Assembly: GCA_040285825.1 (NCBI GenBank)
Contig: JAUPSS010000002.1
Span: forward strand, 868,001-932,000
Source: Eukaryota sp. TZLM1-RC
Lineage: Eukaryota; Metamonada: BaSk clade
Length of the DNA stretch: 64,000 nt
Reading direction: 5' to 3'
The position numbers and the translations under genes were made by a program. The stretch's first letter is position 1, and the number at the start of each line of letters is the position of its first letter. Positions 22,269 to 30,984 of the stretch are shown one piece after another. Under the pieces are notes generated by a model. That model was not told the DNA's origin and did no database searches. It saw only the letters and a list, made by a program, of their open reading frames with translations.

Positions 22269-23740
22269 GTTTTTAGGAAATAATGATGAAATTACCAAAA
22301 AATTGTTTGAAAAGTTGAACTCAATTTCCGACAAAATTGACCGAATGATGAATTTAGATATACAAAAACACATCAAATTTACCATTACAAGACTGTGTTT
22401 TAGTTCCAATTTTAATCATATATTTCGATCTACAAATCCTCTCGTCACTAGACCTTTGGCTCAGAAGTTTAATGAGTTACGTGCAAAAGTTCTGTCTCAA
22501 TTACTGGGATGTAAAATGTTTCAAATTCCAGATCATGCTTACCTTAGTCCACATTATGGCGGTTTAGGGTGGACGAAGGCTTCTATTCTTACCTCGTGTG
22601 CTTTTGTTGGTGGATGCAGGAATGCAATCTTTGAGTTTTCCGAAAGATTTGCAGATTGGGAAGATTTATTGATGACAACGCAAAGTTCCACTGTTTTTGC
22701 ATTAAATGAAGAAATGTCAAAAATTGATGTAGAAAAATGGGGTCGATGTTTTCCCCAATCATTCAATGGCAATATTCCAGAAAAGAATGTTTTAAATTTG
22801 AAGTACACTCTTCGAACATTACAGAAACGATTGACTGGAATGTATGAAAAAGATCTTTATAATAATATATGCAGCTCGGCTGTTTTAAATCAAGATCTTC
22901 ACTCATTGTTATTGGAAAAGGGTGTTTGTGAAAACAAGTCATCAGATTCTTCACTTTTTGTAACCATTGTACCACGAAGATTTGGATTGTGTGCCACTAA
23001 TGAAGCATTTGTAACAAAAATGAGATTATATTTGAATATCCCCATTAATCAATTATTATCAAAAGAAAAATGTATTTGTTCGAATTCACCTCAACTCACT
23101 TTGCACCATGCTCTGAATTGCTCTAAATTGATAACTTATCGTTCTTCATTACATGATGCTGTTAGAGACACTGTTTTCAATATGGCACAAACTGCAAGAA
23201 TATCGTGTATCAAAGAGCCCCTGCTGAAGGAAACACTTTCTCTGAATAATTTTGGTTCTGATGATAGAGGTGATGTATACTGTGATCGGATTGATAATTC
23301 TGAAGCTATTGTTGACTTTGTCTCATGTAATGTTGCAAATGATACTTTGGGTCACAGAAGAAAACTTAATCCTGTAACTGCTCTGGATTTTAAAGAAAAA
23401 GAGAAACATAGAAAATATGATAAAGATATTGAAGAGGCTAATGTCGATAGAAATACACAGCTGGTTTTTATTGCTTTCCCATTTTCGATAAATGGAAGAT
23501 TATCAGTTGAAGCAGAAACTTTTTTGAATGACTTCCAAAAAATGGTGCAAGAAAAAACAATGAAAAGATTTGATATTTTTTTGGCGTTCACGGATTCAAT
23601 TTGCCATTATTAATAGATTACCACGGTTTTTCAATCGAATAAGAGAAGCTTTAGCTAGACAACAAGCAGATCAAGATTTTGTAGAGGAAATCTTGGTTCA
23701 ATGATAGTCATCCCATTGGTTATGAGATAATTTAATTAAG
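22269..23740 (+). pseudogene. RLE family B copy, 3' portion with long open frame
   Basis: A 448-codon frame (22267-23613) carries the post-RT region, zinc knuckle ('CICSNSPQLTLHHALNC') and endonuclease-like block ('RGDVYCDR', 'AIVDFVSCNV', 'FKEKEKHRKYDKD'). In this copy His replaces Arg just before the knuckle His. It ends by frameshift at 23580 (ILFLAFTDSI instead of IFLWRSRIQF), with the true tail continuing to about 23704 in another frame. It is the continuation of 21066-21752. Confidence 0.8.
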
Positions 23741-23760
23741 TGTGCAAATTCAATCAATAC

Positions 23761-24070
23761 AGTTTATTTAATTTCGTCATTTTTATCTGATTTTCGTCAT
23801 TTTTTTCAAACATCAAACATTTTTTTAAATCTGATGTCGAAAAATAGATTATCACACCACTTATTCAATTTGGCCGCACGAAATATTTTGGAAAATTGAA
23901 AAAGCATTGAAATTGAAAAAGCATTGAATGAATTAAAACCTGATGTTGAAGAATATGATCCTAAATTTAAATCTGAATATTTTGAAAACGAAGGATTGAG
24001 AAATCTATCTCAAATATTAATAGAAAAGGCATGAGAGAATTATTCATCACGGGCTACCCATGGTTAAATC
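23761..24070. other. Intergenic, no gene seen
   Basis: AT-rich sequence with two near-identical 14-base steps (TTGAAAAAGCATTG repeated at about 23896 and 23914). No frame is supportable. Confidence 0.4.
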
Positions 24071-25075
24071 ATGCCAAAGTTGTGGAATAGAAATCGAAAA
24101 GCTTCGTTGGGCCAGTATACCAGTATACCTGTAAAAAGCCAAGATGGATGGTGGTTCAAAAAATCTCGTACTTACCAAAAACTAGTCCCTCTACACCACA
24201 GTAACAGAGACACTTATCAGACCATATCTGTAAGAATGACTTCAGACCTAGAGGCCCCCTGCTCTTGTGGACAATCCAGCTGTCGCAATGCTCTTAGTCA
24301 ACTCATCAGCTTCCAAACCGACTGCCTTACACAAATCAATTCTCTACAACCAAAATTGGAAGCTGCTCAAACTGAACTCTTTGATACTGTGAAAAAGCTT
24401 TCTGATACACAAGATCATGTCATTCAGTTAAAACAAGATCTGTCAGATACTAAGCTTGAACTGGCGCTTTCTAGAAATGAAATAGATCAATTAAAGCAGC
24501 AAGTGTCGGATCTCCAATCACAAAATCAATACAAAGATCAAGTCATTGCTGTTCAAAGGCAACAAGTCCAAGATCAGCTCAAGGAACTGGAAGAACAAGA
24601 TTCTCAGCTTTCTGTTGTCACTACTGATTACTCCAAGCTAATGGAAAACTTCAATAAACTGAACACATACACAGATTCTGTAGTTGAAGACCTCACACAA
24701 CTTACCTCTCTACACGAGTCCCAGACCACAAAGTCTTCAGAACTGGAGGCCCAGCTATGTGTTCTTCAAAAGTTCAATTCTCTGATTGGTTTTCAAATAG
24801 AACGTTTGGATGATGGTTTCGGACTTTGTTTCTCTGGTGAAGAAGAATCTTTACTATGTTGTTCAATCCAATCACTTCCTCATGACTCTCCTCTTCCCCC
24901 TGAACCAGGTGATTGGTTGCTCTACTCAGTCAAAAGCGTGGATGAAGACAGTGCTGGTAGATTGGGACCATTTGCTCATTCAGGACTGGTTGTGAGGTCA
25001 GGTGATTTCAACAGACTGATATTGTCGTTATTGGATGCTGTGATAGTGGGCGATTGTCAATCAAATAAGGATTAG
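24071..25075 (+). CDS. Coiled-coil protein with compact C-terminal domain, candidate kinetochore component (Spc25/Csm1-type)
   Basis: The 334-codon frame has a long coiled coil (about residues 80-240: heptads rich in Leu, Gln, Glu and Lys) followed by a compact C-terminal domain starting 'LQKFNSLIGFQIERLDDGFG' and ending near the stop. Coiled coil plus a small 'LxGFxIxxLxDGFxxxF' domain is the layout of RWD-domain kinetochore proteins such as Spc25 or Csm1/Pcs1, or the Mad1 C-terminus. This is inference from layout, not a family match. The real start may be Met56 (ATG at 24236), because the first 55 residues look unlike protein and the next block (CSCGQSSC) follows that Met. Convergent with the gene at 25293-25646. 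Confidence 0.6.
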   Translation: MPKLWNRNRKASLGQYTSIPVKSQDGWWFKKSRTYQKLVPLHHSNRDTYQTISVRMTSDLEAPCSCGQSSCRNALSQLISFQTDCLTQINSLQPKLEAAQTELFDTVKKLSDTQDHVIQLKQDLSDTKLELALSRNEIDQLKQQVSDLQSQNQYKDQVIAVQRQQVQDQLKELEEQDSQLSVVTTDYSKLMENFNKLNTYTDSVVEDLTQLTSLHESQTTKSSELEAQLCVLQKFNSLIGFQIERLDDGFGLCFSGEEESLLCCSIQSLPHDSPLPPEPGDWLLYSVKSVDEDSAGRLGPFAHSGLVVRSGDFNRLILSLLDAVIVGDCQSNKD

Positions 25076-25292
25076 TTATTACCTTGTAGAGTTTGTACTA
25101 TATTATTTTCAATGTATTATCTTTTATTGATTTATTCAAATCTTTTTGTTCATTTGTGTGGTGTTTTTGTATTATTTTATTTAACTCGATGTTTTTCAAT
25201 TTCATAGGATTATTCTACATTATCTAATATAATATAAATATAATATATATTATTTTACATTATCGGACATCATATATTTATAGAATTTAATA

Positions 25293-25646
25293 CTATTGGC
25301 GCCTTGTTGCATGGCATTCTTCCAAAGCACGCTGAGTATATCCTCTGGGTCTTTGAATAGGGGGCGTAGAAACAATTTCTCCCTCGTACTCAGCTTGTTC
25401 TTCCTCAATGGGAACATCAGTTCTTGTTATTTTGTCGATTGGTTGATGCAGAACTCGAGTGCGAACAACCGGTTCCCATAGTGTTTGTACTTCCTCCTGA
25501 GCTTCCCCAGTTTCTACTTCACTTACAGTTACTGATGAAGGGATGGAATGGCAGACTTGCTTGTGTCTTGTTGGTTTTGCTTCATCATCACCTGGTAGCT
25601 GAAACTTAGACCTGAGTTTGTCTTCTATAGAGCCTCTTCTTTGCAT
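25293..25646 (-). CDS. Small hypothetical protein
   Basis: A 117-residue frame from the ATG at 25646 (MQRRGSIEDKLRSKFQLPGDDE). It is hydrophilic, with acidic stretches (PIEEEQAEYEGE) and an Arg-rich end (RPRGYTQRALEECHATRRQ), and no membrane segment or recognised domain. The charge pattern and absence of stops support a real gene, but no homologue comes to mind. It could be the last exon of a longer gene. Confidence 0.4.
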   Translation of the reverse strand: MQRRGSIEDKLRSKFQLPGDDEAKPTRHKQVCHSIPSSVTVSEVETGEAQEEVQTLWEPVVRTRVLHQPIDKITRTDVPIEEEQAEYEGEIVSTPPIQRPRGYTQRALEECHATRRQ

Positions 25647-25761
25647 CACAACAATAAATGACGATTGGTATGGATAAGTAGTACATTAGATTGGTAGGTC
25701 CTTACAGATATCTTTTTTGATTTTACCAATCTGTTGGTAAGACAATCAGAACTAATAAGAG

Positions 25762-26222
25762 TGAATTCAATGAACCAAGATTTCCTCCACAAAATCCTGA
25801 ACTGCTTGTATTCTCGCAATTCCTTCTCTTATTCGATGGAAAAACTGAGGTAGTCTATCTATTATGGCGTATTGAATTCAAGAGTGCCATAAAAATATAT
25901 CAATTCTCTCCTCTGTTTTTTCTTGAACCAATTTTTGGATATCTTTGATAAGAACAATTAGTCTTCCGTTTATAGAAATTGGGAAAGCAATAAAAACAAG
26001 TGGTCTGTTTCTATCAGCATTGTTGTTTTGGTATCTTTGTCATATTTTCAATGTTCTTCTTTGGCTTTGTATTCAAGAACATCTACAGGAGTAAATTTTT
26101 GTTTTGAACCAAAGTATCATCTGCAACATCACAGGAAACATATTCAACAACTTTAGAGTTATCAATCCAATCGTACTAAAAATTCCCTCTGTCATCAGAA
26201 CCAAACTTGTTTGCTGACAGTG
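25762..26222 (-). pseudogene. RLE family B 3' fragment (minus), head-to-head pair with next
   Basis: The sequence is the reverse complement of the family B endonuclease and 3' end: the end 'RIREGIARIQAVQDFVEEIL'-like translation, and the block matching AIVDFVSCNV near 26150. It is diverged, with several indels. Both this and the following fragment carry element 3' ends pointing outward. Confidence 0.6.
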
Positions 26223-26235
26223 TTTCTTTCAGCAA

Positions 26236-26440
26236 TGAAAAGATTTGATATATTTTCATGGCGCTCTTGAATTCAATTTGCCATTATTAATAGATTACCT
26301 CGGTTTTTCAATCGAATTAGAGAAGCGTTAGCTAGACATCAAACAGATCAAGATTTTGTGGAGGAAATCTTGGTTCAATGAATTTCGTCCCATCAGTTAT
26401 GAGTTTTTGTTAAGTGTGCAACTTCAAAATTTACATTTAA
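26236..26440 (+). pseudogene. RLE family B 3' terminal fragment (plus)
   Basis: About 200 bases equal to the last part of the family B element, from 'ATGAAAAGATTTGATAT' through the equivalent of 'RIREALARHQTDQDFVEEIL' to the 3' end TTAAGTGTGCAA. Together with 25762-26222 it forms an inverted pair. Confidence 0.65.
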
Positions 26441-27155
26441 ATTTACATTTTCAGAAAATAATTTTCAATTTACTCAGAGCAGCATAGGGCAACTGATTCC
26501 TACTTAAAAACTAACATTAATGCAATCAATGTTGATGATATTACTGTTCTTGGTCAAACAGGAGAAGCCACATTTGTTTAGGTCCTGTCGAAACAGAGAT
26601 GGAAAGAGGAAGGGAGAATTGTTGAGATAGCTGAATGGGAAGAGGACAAGAAGTAAAGGAAGGAGAAGGAAGCTGAAAAAAACATAGAGTTTAGACGGAG
26701 TAACAACGACCAGAACAGCTAGAGGGTAAATCGAGCTGCTGTTGATCACCACTAATAGAGATACAGTCGATAGGTATTTGATACCAAATTGGAAATTAGC
26801 AATCAATTTGAAATTGCAATCAGCATGTCAGACATCGTGTCAGACAGCGAGATTATCTTGACTCATCCCATTTCTCTAACCTTATGCAGCGAGACGAGAA
26901 AAAGGATAACGAGGTTACGGACCCGGTTCCCATTTCCTCCTTCAACCTGTTCTTCACAAAACAGCAGAGTACTTCCTCCCGAACTCCTCGGTCGGGAACA
27001 GTCATCCTACTTTACAGGAACAAACGGAAGGTCAGAGCCTCGATTTCCTATCGGAATCGTCGTTCTGATCCTTCCGTGGGGGTAGAGTATTGCACTTTTT
27101 TCAGTCATCATGTGAGTCATGATAAGGGTGCTGTTGAATCAGCCATGGTGCTAAT
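26441..27155. other. Element debris including a Ty3 gag-like stretch
   Basis: Most of this segment has no recognisable gene. At about 26965-27005 the bases closely resemble the Ser/Pro-rich gag repeat of the Ty3 element at 28685-28730 (both read 'SSRTPxSG'). This indicates an older gag fragment upstream of the Fanzor locus. A frame opens at 26884 and continues into the Cys-rich repeats and the 2A-like motif. Confidence 0.4.
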
Positions 27156-27159
27156 CACC

Positions 27160-27440
27160 TTGAATATGGGATGTTTCTTTTGTTTATGTTTTGTTTTGAA
27201 TTGTTATTTTGTTTATGTTTATGATTTGGTTGATTTTTGTGGCTTAGACACTTGCACTTTAGATACGGGATGTTTCTTTTGTTTTTGTTTTGTTTTGAAT
27301 TGTTATTTTGAGGTTTTTGCTTTTGTTGTTTCTTGTGGTTTAGATACTTGCACTTTAAATACGGGATGTTGTGTCTTAAAGTGTTGTTTTAATAATGTTG
27401 AGTTTGATTATTATGTTTATAATTTATGTTTTCTATCCAG
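27160..27440 (+). repeat. Imperfect tandem repeat encoding Cys/Phe-rich hydrophobic segments
   Basis: Three imperfect copies, about 95 bp apart (starting near 27164, 27259 and 27353), share 'GGGATGTTTCTTTTGTTT' and 'GTTTTGAATTGTTATTTTG'. In the frame of the downstream 2A-like motif they encode hydrophobic Cys-rich segments (for example GCFFCLCFVLNCYF). They could be membrane segments or only a repeat with a chance open frame. Confidence 0.55.
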
Positions 27441-27492
27441 AAGCTGCCAACATCTTCTATCAACAAACCCATTTATTGTTGATTTAACAATG

Positions 27493-27522
27493 GATGGAAA
27501 TGTTGAAGCAAATCCTGGTCCC
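27493..27522 (+). other. 2A-like ribosome-skipping motif (DGNVEANPGP)
   Basis: The frame 26884-27732 contains DGNVEANPGP. The 2A consensus is D(V/I)ExNPGP; here NVEANPGP has Asn in place of the first Asp, and the rest matches. In 2A, the ribosome skips the Gly-Pro bond, which here would lie between bases 27519 and 27520. The motif is followed by a Lys/Arg-rich stretch (RKRRSNLK...) leading into the Fanzor remnant. 2A-like sequences are known in viruses and in N-terminal parts of some non-LTR retrotransposons; a link to Fanzor would be unusual. Confidence 0.55.
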
Positions 27523-28445
27523 AGAAAGAGAAGATCTAATTTAAAATCAACTCATCCATCAAAAATTACTAGAAAAGCGATTTTTGACCAACAAACATCA
27601 AAGCATAAGCGAAAAAGACAACAAAAAGCACTGAACAGAGAAATTTGTAAAGAAAATACAATTTTGAATAACGAGAACAGGAAGATTTTGACAAAACAAA
27701 CCATCGAAACCGAGTATGGTCAAAAGAATTGAGCCAAGTCGTAGTGGCTTCAAGCCTAATCCATTGATTCAATTCAAATCAATGAACCCAAATCAAAATC
27801 TTTCCACTGTTATGTGCTTTGATCTTGAAACCTATCAGGATGGTCATCTTTACCAAAGTCATGATGGCCAATTTCTCCCTCCTGACGAGCTAATCAACAA
27901 AAAGAGAAAAGAGAGTGCAAATCTTTTGAAAAAGAAAACTGATGAGCAAATGGATGAGTGGATTTTCGATCAAAAAGTGTTTTTAATTTCGATTGTTATT
28001 GGTAGGTTTGATCACCATAACTTCTTCTTGAGAGTAAATATTCACTTATATTGAAAATGAGTCCTCAAATCACAATTGAAGATGCAAACACCGAATTGTC
28101 CGCATTTGCAGCCAATTCAGCAACTTTTAGAGATTTTTCCAACTTTGTGATTGCCAAACTTCGGCTAGTCTTTTTGACAATTGACTTTTATAGTCTTGAT
28201 TTGTGGAGCATTAATAAAATGCAAGCAAAAATTCAGCATAAAATTCACAAGCAAAAGACTGAAAGTTGGTTGTTAAAAAATCTTGTCGACCAGTTTGGCA
28301 ATCCAAAAGACATTTTGATTCAAATGGGTGATTATGGTAAAAAAGGTTCCAAGAATTTGAAACAACAGAGACCTACTAGAGGTAGTGGATGGATTCAATT
28401 TCTGAAAACAAATGGATTTGAAGTGTTGATGATTAATGAAGCTTT
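27523..28445 (+). pseudogene. Fanzor (TnpB-like) pseudogene, 5' part, cut by a Ty3/gypsy insertion
   Basis: After the 2A-like motif a basic region changes frame near 27720 into 'FKSMNPNQNL', which aligns with the RuvC-I block of the other copies (xAIDPNxxN) but has Asn for the catalytic Asp. The frame 28051-28461 gives 'SLDLWSINKMQAKIQHKIHK', 'DILIQMGDYGKKGSKN', 'QQRPTRGSGWIQFL' and 'GFEVLMINEAF', typical of the Fanzor region before the zinc ribbon, with a candidate catalytic Glu in NEAF. The frame then enters the 5' LTR at 28446. The rest of the gene resumes at 35867. No intact product is possible. Confidence 0.65.
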
Positions 28446-28605
28446 TGTTAGCCTTGGATAATATTTATAATAGTTTATTTATAGTTTATTAATAGTTATT
28501 GTATTATTGCGCCCATGCGCTTAAGTTAAGGGAAATCCTCATTCCCTTGTAATAAATCTAATTACATTTAAGGTATACTCAATGTCTAACCCCCACAGAT
28601 CATCA
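28446..28605 (+). repeat. 5' LTR (160 bp)
   Basis: Identical to 35707-35866. It starts TGTTAGCC and ends ATCATCA. It contains the ATG (28582) that opens the gag frame, so the first eight gag codons are LTR-encoded. Confidence 0.95.
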
Positions 28606-30984
28606 ATACGTATTGGATCACCTTTGGGTGGTTCCAATGACAACTCCGAGACTGTTAGGACTGATCCTCCTACGTCTCACTCTTCGAGTTCTTCCTCCCG
28701 AACTCCTCAGTCGGGACCAGAACAACCCTTGTCAACTGGGTCTGAGGGAAGCAATGCTTCTTCTCCTCCTGTGTTAACTCCTCCCTCCGGAGATTCTGTT
28801 ACACAACCCAATGTTACGAGTTCTTCCTCCCAAACTCCTCAGTTGGGAACAGAACAACCCTCTGGTGGCGAGAGAAGTGATACTTCCTCTCAACCCTCGG
28901 GTCAAGGTTCCACTCCATCTACGGATGACGTTCCTGTGGTTCCTATCAGTCTTCCTGTTCCTCCCTCTAATGTGGAAAACTTTGTACCTCTTTCTCCTCC
29001 CCCTGGTTCTGAAGGAGAGGTTGAAGATTCCCTTTTAGGTCCTGAACAGTTCAGTACTTTAGATGAATATCTGAAGTATATCATCAACCAGACTGATCCT
29101 GACTCGGCCAGCAACAAGATATCTGAGCTGTTGAAGCTCAAGAGGGTAGAGCCTCCCTCTTCACCTATTGTTTGCGCTCCTGTTGCTCCTTCCACTTCTT
29201 CTACGGAAGTTCCTGGGGAAGGACAACAAGTTCCTTCTACTTCTTCTACGGAAGCTCCTGGGGAAGGACAACAAGTTCCTTCTACTTCTTCTACGGAAGC
29301 TCCTGGGAAGGACAACAAGCTCCTTCCATTCCTTCTAGGGAAGTTCCTATGGAAAGCAGCCCTCCGCAACAACCAGCTCCTCCTGCAGTCCCTGCTGGTA
29401 ACTCTAATCCTACTACTCCTTCTCGAGAAGTTCCTGTAGCAGGTCCTCCTAATACTTCTGCTCCTACTACGGTAGCTCCTACAGAAGTCCATTCAACTCC
29501 ATCTGTTCCTCCTTCGGGAGTTCCTACTAGAGGAGTAATTCATATTCCCCCAACCTCTGGCCAGACTCCTCAGCAAGGTCACGTTGTTTCTTCTGTTCCT
29601 GCTGCTTGGCAGGTGCTTAGTGCTGCACAGCCTAACACCTATCAAGCCCCAAGCCAGCCCCAGGAATCAGATTCTCCTTTCATCTCTACCCAGCAGAGGA
29701 CTGAAGCACAAACTTTAGTTCTCAATGCTGGTATTGAGTTAATGCAAGGAGATCCTGCATCGATTCCTCCCAACGAACTCATTGCTGCTTTACCCCCATT
29801 TTGGGGTCCAGAAGTGGTTAATGATCACGGCTTTAGGATACGCAGAAGAATTGGCCCCTACTTCCCAACGGAGGAAGTAGACAATCTTACGGTTCGTTGT
29901 GACCCTCCTCCAATTTATCCTCAACGGGATACTGTTGGAGGGTTCAGAACTCCTCGTGAAGGTGTTGAGGATCTTCGCTGGTGATGAGCTGAATCTCTTC
30001 CTCAACCGATGTAACCCATGTCCTTTCCCCAGGTTTAGCCCTGGATACAATGCCTCTCTTGATATTTATATCAATAGAGACTTCAGGACTGGATGGTGGT
30101 ACACTTACACTACGAACTACCAAAGATTGTACCTTCAAGACCGCAGACCAGACCATTGCGCGTCATATTTTGGTCCAGAACATAGAAGGAATAGGCCACT
30201 AAGGGACGCCCTGATGAATGTACAGGAGAACATTGGTGTCACCAATTCTAGTTCTCTTCTGTGGGTCAATGTTGATGGTAATGTGCAAAGTTACTATCCG
30301 AGCGATCATGACCCAGTAGAATTGAGAACTTCTGAGCCTGACCCAGTTGAGACAGACACAGTTTTCTCATCTTTGAGCATTGAGCCTCAAGATGACCAAC
30401 AACAAGATGAGCCAATGGCGACTACTGACACTGTTGAGTCAGTGCAACAATCTGTAGTTGTCCAATCTCAGGATCCATCAACTCCTTCCCAGGTTCCTCA
30501 GGACCCTAGGCTCCTAGGAGTAACTCCTTCTAACACTCCCATAGCTCCCCAGTATTCCAACACCCTACTGATGGAAGCTATGGCGAGTTCACAAGATAGA
30601 GATAGAGATAGACAAAGAGGTGGTCGTCCTAGAAAACCCACCCTGGAAGCCAACGATATCTCTGACCCAGTAAGGATCTTGAAATTCATCGACAGATTTA
30701 TTCTGTATGCTAGGACTGAGAGGACCATTGAAGAGAGAGACATCAATGAATCTGATCCTACTCAAGTCAGACTAGCAAGAGAAGTGTCTGAATTAAGAAG
30801 GCAACTTGAGGAACGTTCTCGTCCTCCTGCCACTCCTCAATCCATAAGCAGAGAAAACCGGAACCTCCCTCTCGATCAGAGATATGGTAACCCCTCCACG
30901 AGTGGGACCGATTCAGAGCTGCTGCTCAAGTCGACCCTCGCAGGATCGCCTCCTGTGTTACTCCAGAATGCTTGGCCGCTCTGA
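28582..30984 (+). pseudogene. Ty3 gag, N-terminal Ser/Pro-rich and capsid-like part, frameshifted
   Basis: The gag frame starts in the LTR with MSNPHRSS and encodes a Ser/Pro/Thr-rich segment with internal repeats, including a 45-bp (15-residue) unit at 29190-29323 ending in 'EAPGEGQQVPS'. The third unit has GGG (29305-29307) where the others have GGGG, shifting the frame; a second shift is near 29975. After it the frame (to 30984) contains a capsid-like region with Tyr/Trp-rich blocks ('RDFRTGWWYTYTTNYQRLY') and an Arg-rich segment (RDRDRQRGGRPRKP). It overlaps the start of the next frame by 13 bases. It packages element RNA in virus-like particles. Confidence 0.75.
29190..29323 (+). repeat. 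45-bp tandem repeat in gag (three units)
   Basis: Units at 29190-29234, 29235-29279 and 29280-29323 encode Ser/Thr-rich 15-residue repeats ending EGQQVP. The third unit is 44 bp because of a missing G, which creates the frameshift. Confidence 0.85.

Noticed and set aside
27782-27850. DEDDh exonuclease or B-family polymerase motif 'FDLETY'
   Set aside because: No further exonuclease or polymerase motif follows; the surrounding blocks fit the Fanzor frame better.
29190-29323. CRISPR-like array
   Set aside because: The repeats are contiguous 45-bp coding units in gag without spacers.
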